The notes under the pieces were generated by a model, which was not told where the DNA came from, did no database searches, and saw nothing but the letters and a program-made list of their open reading frames with translations. Source: JANNRW01 sp031401815 (lineage in GTDB: Bacteria; Desulfobacterota; Desulfuromonadia; Geobacterales; DSM-12255). Taken from it: a stretch of DNA of 5,709 nt. The translations under genes were made by a program, and so were the position numbers. The DNA lies in NCBI GenBank assembly GCA_031401815.1, contig JANNRW010000047.1:1-5709 (forward strand), read 5' to 3'. Each line of letters starts with the position of its first letter. The stretch's first letter is position 1. Positions 1 to 5,576 of this stretch are shown here, one piece after another.

Positions 1-71
1 GACTCTGATAGTGCGGCCAAAGCGACCTTGGCCTTAAAAGCTGCGCTGTGACGTGTACGATGTTGTTGCAT
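1..71 (-). CDS. IS3-family transposase OrfA, N-terminus only (runs off the left edge)
   Basis: Only the first 23 codons are inside the window, read leftwards from the ATG at 71-69. The peptide begins MQQHRTRHSAAFKAKVALAA. This basic start followed by 'FKAKVALAAL' is typical of the OrfA helix-turn-helix protein of IS3-family elements (IS3/IS911 transposase N-terminal family), which binds the element's ends and is normally joined to OrfB by a -1 frameshift. A strong Shine-Dalgarno AGGAG (82-78) sits 6 bases before the ATG and fixes the start. The rest of orfA and all of orfB lie outside the window, so whether the element is intact cannot be judged. The family call rests on a short peptide but the pattern is distinctive. 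Confidence 0.8.
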   Translation of the reverse strand, partial: MQQHRTRHSAAFKAKVALAALSE

Positions 72-139
72 TGAACTCTCCTTTTGAAATAGCGAGGTTC
101 ATTGCTTACACACATGTCTCAGAAAGCGCAACCACTTCA
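1..139 (-). mobile_element. IS3-family insertion sequence, left end (partial)
   Basis: The orfA start at 71 is preceded by a leader without genes, as expected for the upstream end of an IS3-family element. Read on the minus strand, 139-115 begins with TG and ends in GAGACA, the style of IS3-family terminal inverted repeats (TG at the tip, often ending GACA about 25 bases in). I therefore place the outer boundary at 139. The partner repeat and the short target duplication are outside the window, so the exact boundary is an inference. Confidence 0.55.
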
Positions 140-176
140 GACCTGAATTACAAAAACCCTGGCAGGGCATAAAAAC

Positions 177-219
177 AAAAAGCCGCTCGGGCAAAAAAGA
201 GATGCCCGGCGGCTTTTTT
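177..219 (-). terminator. Rho-independent terminator after the outer-membrane protein gene
   Basis: A hairpin has left arm 177-192 (AAAAGCCGCTCGGGCA) and right arm 203-219 (TGCCCGGCGGCTTTTTT), about 15 paired bases with a single bulged T and a 10-base A-rich loop. On the minus strand the GC stem is followed by TTTTTGTTTTT, 23 bases past the stop codon at 244-242, so it ends that gene's transcript. The stem is flanked by A-run and T-run on both sides, so it could also stop transcription running rightwards. Confidence 0.9.
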
Positions 220-241
220 GTCATCTGAATGCGCTCAATTA

Positions 242-970
242 CTAGAAACTTACCCCCAGTTTCAGAGAATAGATCGGACGCGCAGCATGTTCGACCTCGG
301 CTGTTACACCTATAAGTGGCAACGGACTGAACTTCACACCGACAAAACCTCGCGGCTGCCACATGTTTTCATTCTTGAGAGAGCTGATTGTTCCGGTTGG
401 CTTGCTGTCAATCCAGACCATCCCTCCGCCAGCATATGGAGTAAACATGAGAAACCCCTTGCTTATGGTTGCATCTACACCAAAAGTCTGGAGGTTCAGA
501 TCATCTACCCCTGCCAGCTTGGTCCATGTTCCTCTGATACCAAAGGCTGGTGAAGCCATACCCCCTTCCAGGATTGCCTTGCTTACCTCTACACCAAAAA
601 GCTGAATGTTGGTGTCAGGAATTTTGGAGTACATGGCACCGACATCAATTCCAAGTGGAAGACCTTTACGAACTCTCAGCACCGGAAAACCGACGTAGTC
701 AGGAGCATCATTATTTGTCGCCTGCTTCCAGTAGCCGCTATCATTTTTAATGCTTATGAAAGATGCCTGCAGTGCCACATCAAAACCGGTGAGACCCAGG
801 GGGGTTGCTGGTGCAAGATTTCTGTAGGCAAGCGCTGAACCGAGCTCCTTGCTCAAATTCCTGAAATCATCCTGTACCGGGGTTGCGCTGTAATCGATGT
901 TCCATGCCTTTGCTTCGGTTCCTGTAATAGTTACTGACAATGCCAAGAGTACTAACAAGAGTTTCTTCAT
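242..970 (-). CDS. Predicted outer-membrane beta-barrel protein (242 aa), function unknown
   Basis: Residues 1-22 form a Sec signal peptide: MKK, then a leucine-rich core, then a short-residue cleavage region near TEA-KA. The mature part has alternating hydrophobic/polar stretches, many Gly and aromatic residues, and ends ...YSLKLGVSF. A C-terminal Phe after alternating hydrophobics is the beta-signal recognised by the BAM complex, so the product should sit in the outer membrane as a small barrel of perhaps 8-10 strands. The segment DFRNLSKELGSALAYR (residues 35-50) followed by PLGLTGFDV resembles uncharacterised outer-membrane proteins I associate with Geobacter-like bacteria; that memory is not a search result. 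The start at 970 is supported by AAAGGGGG (986-979) 8 bases upstream. The gene is divergent from the iron-sulfur sigma-54 regulator, with 211 bp between the start codons, and has its own promoter and terminator, so it is monocistronic. Substrate or role is not evident. Confidence 0.85.
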   Translation of the reverse strand: MKKLLLVLLALSVTITGTEAKAWNIDYSATPVQDDFRNLSKELGSALAYRNLAPATPLGLTGFDVALQASFISIKNDSGYWKQATNNDAPDYVGFPVLRVRKGLPLGIDVGAMYSKIPDTNIQLFGVEVSKAILEGGMASPAFGIRGTWTKLAGVDDLNLQTFGVDATISKGFLMFTPYAGGGMVWIDSKPTGTISSLKNENMWQPRGFVGVKFSPLPLIGVTAEVEHAARPIYSLKLGVSF

Positions 971-1006
971 GCTTTTATCCCCCTTTGTGATCGAAATATT
1001 AGTCGA

Positions 1007-1035
1007 AGTTTAGCAGAGAGAGCATCTCAGGTCAA
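1007..1035 (-). promoter_or_regulatory. Sigma-70-type promoter for the outer-membrane protein gene
   Basis: On the minus strand TTGACC (1035-1030, five of six matches to the -35 consensus) is followed by a 17-base spacer and TAAACT (1012-1007, four of six matches to -10). Transcription would start near 1000, giving a leader of about 30 bases that includes the Shine-Dalgarno at 986-979. Spacing and position are right, but the call rests on consensus alone. Confidence 0.6.
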
Positions 1036-1049
1036 TCTGCGTCTGCGCA

Positions 1050-1072
1050 AAACAGAAACTCAAACAGAAACT
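1050..1072. repeat. Two direct copies of AAACAGAAACT upstream of the outer-membrane gene promoter
   Basis: The 11-mer AAACAGAAACT occurs at 1050-1060 and again at 1062-1072, a 12-base period. It lies just upstream of the -35 of the leftward promoter (1030-1035), about 50-72 bases before the predicted transcription start. A regulator site or an UP-like A-tract are both possible; nothing in the sequence decides between them, and a chance repeat in A-rich DNA cannot be excluded. Confidence 0.4.
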
Positions 1073-1113
1073 TATAAAAGAGCAGTGGATATCAGCGCGT
1101 GACCCGTATTATG

Positions 1114-1131
1114 TGTGCCAAATCTTGCACA
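1114..1131 (+). promoter_or_regulatory. Candidate operator (site 1) for the sigma-54 activator, overlapping its own -35
   Basis: TGTGCCAAATCTTGCACA is an 18-bp imperfect palindrome with perfect 5-bp arms TGTGC/GCACA. Its reverse complement matches the site at 3516-3533 in 14 of 18 positions. It overlaps the proposed -35 (TTGCAC, 1125-1130) of the regulator gene. Sigma-54 activators often repress their own sigma-70 promoters by binding such a site; that this protein binds here is inference. Confidence 0.5.
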
Positions 1132-1153
1132 TTTTTAAATTTTGCTATATGCT
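1125..1153 (+). promoter_or_regulatory. Sigma-70-type promoter for the iron-sulfur sigma-54 activator gene
   Basis: TTGCAC (1125-1130) and TATGCT (1148-1153) are separated by 17 bases of AT-rich DNA. Each matches four of six consensus positions. Transcription would start near 1160, giving a leader of about 20 bases before the ATG at 1182, and would exclude the ATGs at 1149 and 1113 as starts. A second -10-like hexamer, TATAGT at 1163-1168, lacks a good -35 and would leave almost no leader. Confidence 0.45.
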
Positions 1154-1181
1154 TTACAGAACTATAGTCAATCGGAGCCAT

Positions 1182-3461
1182 ATGCAGCCAATTACTACCA
1201 TCACTGAAAAATGCAGAAAATGTTACTCCTGCGTCCGCAGTTGCCCGGTAAAGGCTATCAAGGTTGAGAAGAATTATACTGAAATCATTTTCGATCGCTG
1301 TATTGGTTGCGGCAACTGCCTTGGCAACTGCCCGCAAAAAGCGAAAATCATAACTGACAAGGTTGTTGTGACTGAAAAGCTGCTGCTCGGCGAGCAGAAA
1401 GTAATTGCAGTACTGGGCTGCTCATTTCCTGCCTATTTTCATTATCTCAAACCTGAACAGCTTGTGGCAGCACTCAAAAAGATAGGATTTTTTGAAGTTC
1501 ACGAAGGTGCTGCAGGGGCTGAAATGATCGGTCCGGCTTATGCCGGGGCAATAGCTGCACCTCACTCTTCACCCCTGATATCTTCGCACTGCCCCGCAGT
1601 TGTTGACCTGATCGAGCGTCACTACCCGGAGCTGATAGAGAATCTCACCCGGGTTGTTTCTCCCATGATCGCAATCGGACGCTATCTTAAAAATCTTCAT
1701 GGAACTGACATCAAGGTTATCTACATCAGCTCCTGTGTTGCCGGTAAATTTGAAACGCAATCGCAGGAGCAGCCCTCCATAGATTATGTGCTTACCTACA
1801 AGGAGCTGGACTCCATATTCAAAAGCAGAAACGTTGCTGCGTCATCTCTGCCAGGCACCCCTTTTGACGGTCTGAAACCCCATCTTGGCCGACTGTTTCC
1901 GATAAGTGGCGGTACATTCAAGGCATTTTCCATCAAAACAGACCCGCTTGACACTGAGATAGTAGCTGCTGAAGGAGAAGTCAATGTCATGGGTATCATT
2001 CGCGACCTGGCTTCAGGCAGAATCACCCCCCGAATCGCAGATCTCCGCTTCTGCTATGACGGATGCATAGGCGGGCCAGGGAAGAACAGCGAGCTGACAG
2101 GTCTTTACAAGCGAAATCTGGTTATTTCTCACTTCAAGCAGGGAGCCGACTACAATACTGCGTCGATTTACCAGCACTGCACTCTTTCCCCTTCTCTGGA
2201 TCGTAATTTCCATAACCGGTTTGTTGGACTGCCTGACCCCAAGCCTGACAGTATCAAGAAAATACTCCTCAAAACCGGGAAATATGCCCGTAAGGACGAG
2301 TTGAACTGTCGGGCCTGCGGCTACCGGAGTTGTCGTGAATATGCTGTTGCAGTTTTTCAGGGTCTTGCCGATCTGGAAATGTGTCTGAGGCATAATCTGC
2401 GTAACATGGAGGTAGAGCGCGGGCAGCTCATGCAAAAGTACGAGCTTGCCAGACGCGAACTGGCTATGGAGTATGGCGATGAATTTATTGTCGGAAACGA
2501 CAAGAAAACTCTTGAAGTTCTTGATCTTATCAAGCAGGTAGGCCCAACCCCGACTACTGTTCTCATAAGGGGTGAATCCGGAACCGGGAAAGAGTTGACA
2601 GCCAGAGCAGTACACCGCTACAGCCTGAGAAACGATAAGCCGCTTGTAACTTTGAACTGCACCACTCTTACAGATTCACTTCTGGAAAGTGAGCTGTTCG
2701 GGCATAGAAAAGGGGCGTTTACTGGCGCGATCTCTGATAAAAAAGGGTTATTTGAAGCAGCAGACGGCGGGACGATATTTCTGGACGAAATTGGTGACAT
2801 AACACCCAAGCTTCAGGCGGAACTTCTCAGAGTCCTTGATATTGGTGAAGTCAGGCCAGTCGGCTCCAATACAAGCAAAAAAGTAGACATTCGCCTGATT
2901 GCAGCGACCAACAAGGATCTGGAGTCCGGGGTCAGGGATGGATGGTTCAGGGAAGATCTGTACTACCGGCTTAATGTATTTGCGGTTACCATGCCTCCAT
3001 TGAGGAGCAGAATAGTTTCTGTGCCATTACTGGCACACCACTTCCTTGTAAAGGCTCGCAAAAAACTTAACAAGAATATAGTCGCCATAGAAGATCAAGC
3101 CATTGACGCCATGCTGAGCTATCACTGGCCTGGAAATATACGCGAGATGCAGAATGTCATCGAGAGAGCTGCGGTCTTGACGAATGACAATGTTATCAAG
3201 CTTGCAAACCTGCCAACTGTTTTTTCATCCCCTCGCCCCGACCAGGGCAGCTCTGTAGTTGTTTACGATACTTTCAAGGCAGCGCGCGAACCTCAACTTC
3301 TGAAACTGGAAAAGGAGCTTCTCGAACGCTACCTTACTGAAGCAGCCGGAAATGTCTCAAAAGCTGCAAAGCTTGCAAAAATCCCGCGACGAACCTTTTA
3401 TCGTCTTCTCGAACGGAACAACCTGAAAGAGCGCAATAAAAGATCCTGGCAAAAACCTTGA
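1182..3461 (+). CDS. Sigma-54-dependent activator with a [FeFe]-hydrogenase-like iron-sulfur sensor module (759 aa)
   Basis: Domains in order: two [4Fe-4S] ferredoxin clusters (Cys11/14/17/21 and Cys40/43/46/50, both ending CP); a domain like the large-subunit C-terminal domain of [FeFe] hydrogenase (about 70-350); a four-cysteine Fe-S domain (Cys376/379/384/401) of the type found in hydrogenase-like sensors; a charged helical linker (about 402-432); a sigma-54 AAA+ domain with Walker A GESGTGKE (464-471), GAFTGA (511-516), Walker B IFLDE (532-536), arginine-finger segment FREDLYYRL (589-597) and sensor II WPGNIRE (649-655); and a Fis-type HTH (about 713-748). The hydrogenase-like part keeps the four cysteines expected to hold the H-cluster [4Fe-4S] unit (Cys137, Cys185, Cys291, Cys295), but the proton-transfer Cys before Cys137 is His136. 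There is no PAS or receiver domain, so it looks like a one-component redox, H2 or CO sensor that directly drives sigma-54 RNA polymerase. I chose ATG 1182 because CGGAG lies 4 bases upstream and the ferredoxin motif starts soon after; upstream in-frame ATGs (1113, 1149) lack ribosome sites and precede the likely transcription start. No clear terminator follows. Confidence 0.93.
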   Translation: MQPITTITEKCRKCYSCVRSCPVKAIKVEKNYTEIIFDRCIGCGNCLGNCPQKAKIITDKVVVTEKLLLGEQKVIAVLGCSFPAYFHYLKPEQLVAALKKIGFFEVHEGAAGAEMIGPAYAGAIAAPHSSPLISSHCPAVVDLIERHYPELIENLTRVVSPMIAIGRYLKNLHGTDIKVIYISSCVAGKFETQSQEQPSIDYVLTYKELDSIFKSRNVAASSLPGTPFDGLKPHLGRLFPISGGTFKAFSIKTDPLDTEIVAAEGEVNVMGIIRDLASGRITPRIADLRFCYDGCIGGPGKNSELTGLYKRNLVISHFKQGADYNTASIYQHCTLSPSLDRNFHNRFVGLPDPKPDSIKKILLKTGKYARKDELNCRACGYRSCREYAVAVFQGLADLEMCLRHNLRNMEVERGQLMQKYELARRELAMEYGDEFIVGNDKKTLEVLDLIKQVGPTPTTVLIRGESGTGKELTARAVHRYSLRNDKPLVTLNCTTLTDSLLESELFGHRKGAFTGAISDKKGLFEAADGGTIFLDEIGDITPKLQAELLRVLDIGEVRPVGSNTSKKVDIRLIAATNKDLESGVRDGWFREDLYYRLNVFAVTMPPLRSRIVSVPLLAHHFLVKARKKLNKNIVAIEDQAIDAMLSYHWPGNIREMQNVIERAAVLTNDNVIKLANLPTVFSSPRPDQGSSVVVYDTFKAAREPQLLKLEKELLERYLTEAAGNVSKAAKLAKIPRRTFYRLLERNNLKERNKRSWQKP

Positions 3462-3515
3462 CCGCCATACAATAATATTTCTGCCCCACCAAAAAATGGC
3501 GATTATCAGCCATAC

Positions 3516-3533
3516 TGTGACATTTTTGGCACA
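3516..3533 (+). promoter_or_regulatory. Candidate upstream activator site (site 2) for the sigma-54 activator
   Basis: TGTGACATTTTTGGCACA has TGTG/CACA arms and matches the reverse complement of site 1 (1114-1131) in 14 of 18 positions, including the whole block TTTGGCACA. Its centre is about 131 bp upstream of the predicted start of the -24/-12 promoter at 3630, within the usual range for a sigma-54 enhancer. Caution: the half TTGGCACA also equals the -24 core of that promoter, so part of the similarity might reflect decayed promoter sequence. There is no GC at the -12 position here, so site 2 is not itself a sigma-54 promoter. Confidence 0.5.
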
Positions 3534-3608
3534 TATGATATCCCCTTCCATTTTAACATTAATCAATAACCATAATAGATTCCTCTGATTCCGGGCTGTT
3601 AGCTATTT

Positions 3609-3627
3609 CTTGACTAATATGGTCAAG
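3609..3627. repeat. Inverted repeat CTTGAC-N7-GTCAAG abutting the sigma-54 promoter
   Basis: Perfect 6-bp arms CTTGAC (3609-3614) and GTCAAG (3622-3627) flank TAATATG. The repeat ends three bases before the -24 element at 3630, so a protein bound here could block or contact sigma-54 polymerase. Its size suits a dimeric repressor; autoregulation by the ribbon-helix-helix product downstream is one possibility, without direct evidence. Confidence 0.4.
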
Positions 3628-3629
3628 CT

Positions 3630-3645
3630 TGGCACATTACTGGCT
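3630..3645 (+). promoter_or_regulatory. Sigma-54 (-24/-12) promoter
   Basis: TGGCACATTACTGGCT fits the consensus TGGCACG-N4-TTGCW. The -24 GG (3631-3632) and -12 GC (3643-3644) are both present with exactly 10 bases between them, and only two of the specified positions differ (A for G, and G for T). The expected transcription start is near 3656, about 105 bases before the ribbon-helix-helix gene. No convincing sigma-70 promoter was found in the same interval. It lies just downstream of a sigma-54 activator gene, which strengthens the call. Confidence 0.75.
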
Positions 3646-3721
3646 ATTATACTGTATTCGATGAAAACAAACAGCAGCGCCAATTATAGAATGATCTCAA
3701 CATGTATATCAGTACAACATT

Positions 3722-3740
3722 TTGCAGATACAGACTGCAA
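3722..3740 (+). other. Small hairpin in the leader of the ribbon-helix-helix gene
   Basis: TTGCAG (3722-3727) pairs with CTGCAA (3735-3740) around a 7-base loop, ending 4 bases before the Shine-Dalgarno at 3745. It could tune ribosome access or mRNA stability. Six base pairs is weak and may be chance. Confidence 0.25.
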
Positions 3741-3760
3741 TTCCAAGGGGGTTCAAGATT

Positions 3761-3946
3761 ATGGGGAAGATGAGAGAGAATCCAAGGTATAATGTTATTT
3801 CAATGAGGATAAGTGATGAGGAGAGACAGGAACTCGAATCCCTGATGTCTCTTACCGACAAGAGTGTTTCAGATTTGATGCGTGAAGCCATGATACAGTT
3901 CAGATCCAGACTTGATGCACTACAGATGGAGAGAGCTGCAGCCTGA
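3761..3946 (+). CDS. Small ribbon-helix-helix (CopG/Arc-like) DNA-binding protein (61 aa)
   Basis: The segment NVISMRISDEERQELESL (residues 11-28) would form the DNA-contacting beta-strand and helix A, and DKSVSDLMREAMIQF (residues 33-47) helix B: the usual pattern of a 45-residue ribbon-helix-helix fold, which dimerises and inserts paired strands into the major groove. Such proteins are repressors, antitoxins or plasmid regulators. No toxin-like gene follows, since the next gene is a LysE exporter 131 bp away, so an antitoxin role is not supported here. The start at 3761 is chosen because AAGGGGG (3745-3751) sits 9 bases upstream; the in-frame ATG at 3722 has no ribosome site and would lie within the leader hairpin, and ATG 3770 is possible but less well placed. 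The predicted sigma-54 promoter at 3630 makes it the likely target of the upstream iron-sulfur activator. Confidence 0.75.
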   Translation: MGKMRENPRYNVISMRISDEERQELESLMSLTDKSVSDLMREAMIQFRSRLDALQMERAAA

Positions 3947-4077
3947 TACTATTAAAGGCAAGTTATGCGTATTTGCCCTGCCTTGAACAACCATGATTCC
4001 CGGGTATTTTTGTTGCAAGCAGTTATCAGCTGCATAAAAGGTAATCTTGTTTTTTCATCTCCGCTCTGCTATGAATA

Positions 4078-4704
4078 ATGCAAATGACTACCTCTACCCT
4101 GCTCTGCTTTCTCGGTGCCTCTGTAACGCTCACTCTTGCTCCAGGGCCTGACAATATCTTTGTCATGACCCAGGGGATAACACGAGGTCGAAAAGCTGCC
4201 ATCATAACTGCCCTTGGCATGTGCAGCGGTGTATCAGTTCACACGACAGCCGCAGCATTTGGTATTTCTGCACTCTTCTACTCCTCTGCGCTCGCATTCA
4301 ATCTGGTTAAATACGCCGGAGCTCTTTATCTGCTCTACCTTGCATGGAAAACCCTGTCCCACCCCTCCACCCTCTCTTTTGACTCTGCTTCAGCTCAAAA
4401 CTCATCCGGGCTCTTCCGTCGCGGCTTTATCATGAATGTTCTAAACCCCAAGGTGGCACTCTTCTTTCTTGCTTTCCTGCCACAATTCGTAACCCCGGCA
4501 ACAGGCCACATACCATTACAGATGCTTCTTCTCGGGGGTATTTTCATGCTCCAGGCGGTAATCATCTTCTCTCTTATCGGCTGGTTTTCCGGTTTAATCG
4601 GCAGCTATCTTCTCTCTAAGCCTGAGCTCACCAGAAAATTTGACTGGCTGACAGCCATTGTTCTGGCTTCCCTGGGTGTCAGGCTGGCTCTGGCTGAACG
4701 CTGA
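4078..4704 (+). CDS. LysE/RhtB-family amino-acid exporter (208 aa)
   Basis: This is a full-length inner-membrane protein of the size usual for the LysE/RhtB superfamily, with about six hydrophobic segments. Family marks are the early APGPDN motif (residues 21-26) after the first membrane segment, the GALYLLYLAWK block (81-91), and FRRGFIMNVLNPK (113-125) followed by a hydrophobic LAFLPQF stretch. Relatives export amino acids such as lysine, homoserine, threonine or leucine by proton exchange; the substrate here cannot be told. An in-frame stop at 4072-4074 means the start must be ATG 4078 or ATG 4084, and neither has a convincing Shine-Dalgarno, so translation may be weak or use an unusual context. 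Upstream only weak sigma-70-like elements are visible (TTGAAC 3983 with TATTTT 4005; TTGCAA 4013 with TAAAAG 4035). It is followed after 20 bases by the truncated diguanylate cyclase gene, probably in one operon. Confidence 0.88.
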   Translation: MQMTTSTLLCFLGASVTLTLAPGPDNIFVMTQGITRGRKAAIITALGMCSGVSVHTTAAAFGISALFYSSALAFNLVKYAGALYLLYLAWKTLSHPSTLSFDSASAQNSSGLFRRGFIMNVLNPKVALFFLAFLPQFVTPATGHIPLQMLLLGGIFMLQAVIIFSLIGWFSGLIGSYLLSKPELTRKFDWLTAIVLASLGVRLALAER

Positions 4705-4724
4705 TTGCAGGAGTATCCGGCCAC

Positions 4725-5576
4725 GTGTCTCATATCATGAGAAAATCCCTGATTTTATCTGTCCCGCTGACAGTTATCATTGTCACCTTTTCACTCCTCC
4801 CCATTATTGGCACACTCTCTCCCGAACGACGTGAGCTGGTTGTTGCAGCTCCTTATCTGCTGGCAACAACCGGGCTTCTTCTGGCAGTACACTTTCACAG
4901 AGGTCGTCCGTTTTTTGCCCTCCTCCTTGTATTAATCTATTACTGGTGCAGTCGGTTCCTTGAACTCGAAGACGGGGTATCAGGTTTCAGCCGTCAAGGG
5001 GTGTATCTTGGCCTGTCAATCCTGCTTCCGATGAATTTTGCGTTGCTTGCATTCATGAGAGAGCGTGGGGCATTCTCGATTGCAGGACGTATGAGATTCG
5101 CTTTTATTCTTTTACAGGGGGCTACTGCCTGGTGGCTTTTTCGGTATCATATTGAAGATCTTCTACCGCATCTTACAAGACAGCTACTATCTCTCCCCTT
5201 TACCGAAAATCAGTTAATCCCGCAGCCATTATTGATCCTCTCACTTCTATGCCTGATCTTTATCGGAATACTTGCCATCCGGAGGCAGGCTCCGATAGAA
5301 AGCGGCCTGCTTGGTGCCCTTGCTGCGCTCATCATAGCATCAGCCAGGATCACCACACCTGACACTCTGGCTCTCTTTTGCGGATCTGCCTGCCTGATCA
5401 TTACTCTCTCAATACTACAGGACTCCTACAATATGGCGTTTCGTGACGACCTGACCGGGCTTCCTTCGCGTCGGGCGCTCAATGAAGCGATTCAGGGGCT
5501 TGGAAGGCGTTATGTCATAGCCATGCTTGATGTCGATCATTTCAAGAAATTCAATGATACTTATGGCCATGTGTGA
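4725..5576 (+). pseudogene. Membrane diguanylate cyclase truncated in its GGDEF domain by an IS21-like element
   Basis: The remaining 283 codons encode about seven or eight membrane segments (roughly 8-28, 38-56, 62-79, 92-110, 122-140, 166-185, 193-208, 212-232), then the start of a GGDEF domain: DDLTGLPSRR (241-250) and MLDVDHFKKFNDTYGH (267-282), which includes the metal-binding Asp of DxDxFK. Family members continue with an ordinary GD-rich stretch and the GG(D/E)EF signature, about 40 residues later. Here the reading frame stops at TGA 5574-5576, supplied by the inserted element, so the active-site loop is lost and c-di-GMP synthesis should be abolished. GTG at 4725 is the likely start, with AGGAG (4709-4713) 11 bases upstream; ATG 4737 in frame is farther away. 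It lies 20 bases after the LysE gene, so the two were probably cotranscribed. The missing 3' part should resume beyond the element, outside the window. Confidence 0.85.

Noticed and set aside
1113..1181. Upstream in-frame ATG codons (1113, 1149) as the start of the activator
   Set aside because: Neither has a Shine-Dalgarno, both precede the likely transcription start near 1160, and 1113 lies at the edge of the operator-like palindrome; ATG 1182 has CGGAG just upstream.
2013..2615. A 200-codon open frame on the minus strand inside the activator gene
   Set aside because: It lies wholly under the well-supported plus-strand Fe-S/AAA+ gene, has no recognisable domain and no ribosome site that I can see, and is a shadow of that gene.
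3031..3050. TGGCAC-containing sequence inside the activator gene as a sigma-54 promoter
   Set aside because: It lies within coding sequence and has CC rather than GC at the -12 position.
3527..3542. A second sigma-54 promoter beginning TGGCACATATG
   Set aside because: It has the -24 core but no GC at the required -12 spacing, so it is better read as part of the candidate activator site.
3661..3792. A 43-codon open frame in the leader of the ribbon-helix-helix gene
   Set aside because: It has no ribosome site, starts about five bases after the predicted transcript start, overlaps the ribbon-helix-helix gene in another frame and resembles no known family.
3761..4704. A toxin-antitoxin pair made of the ribbon-helix-helix protein and the next gene
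   Set aside because: The next gene is a LysE-type membrane exporter 131 bp away, not a small toxin, and no toxin-like frame overlaps or abuts the ribbon-helix-helix gene.
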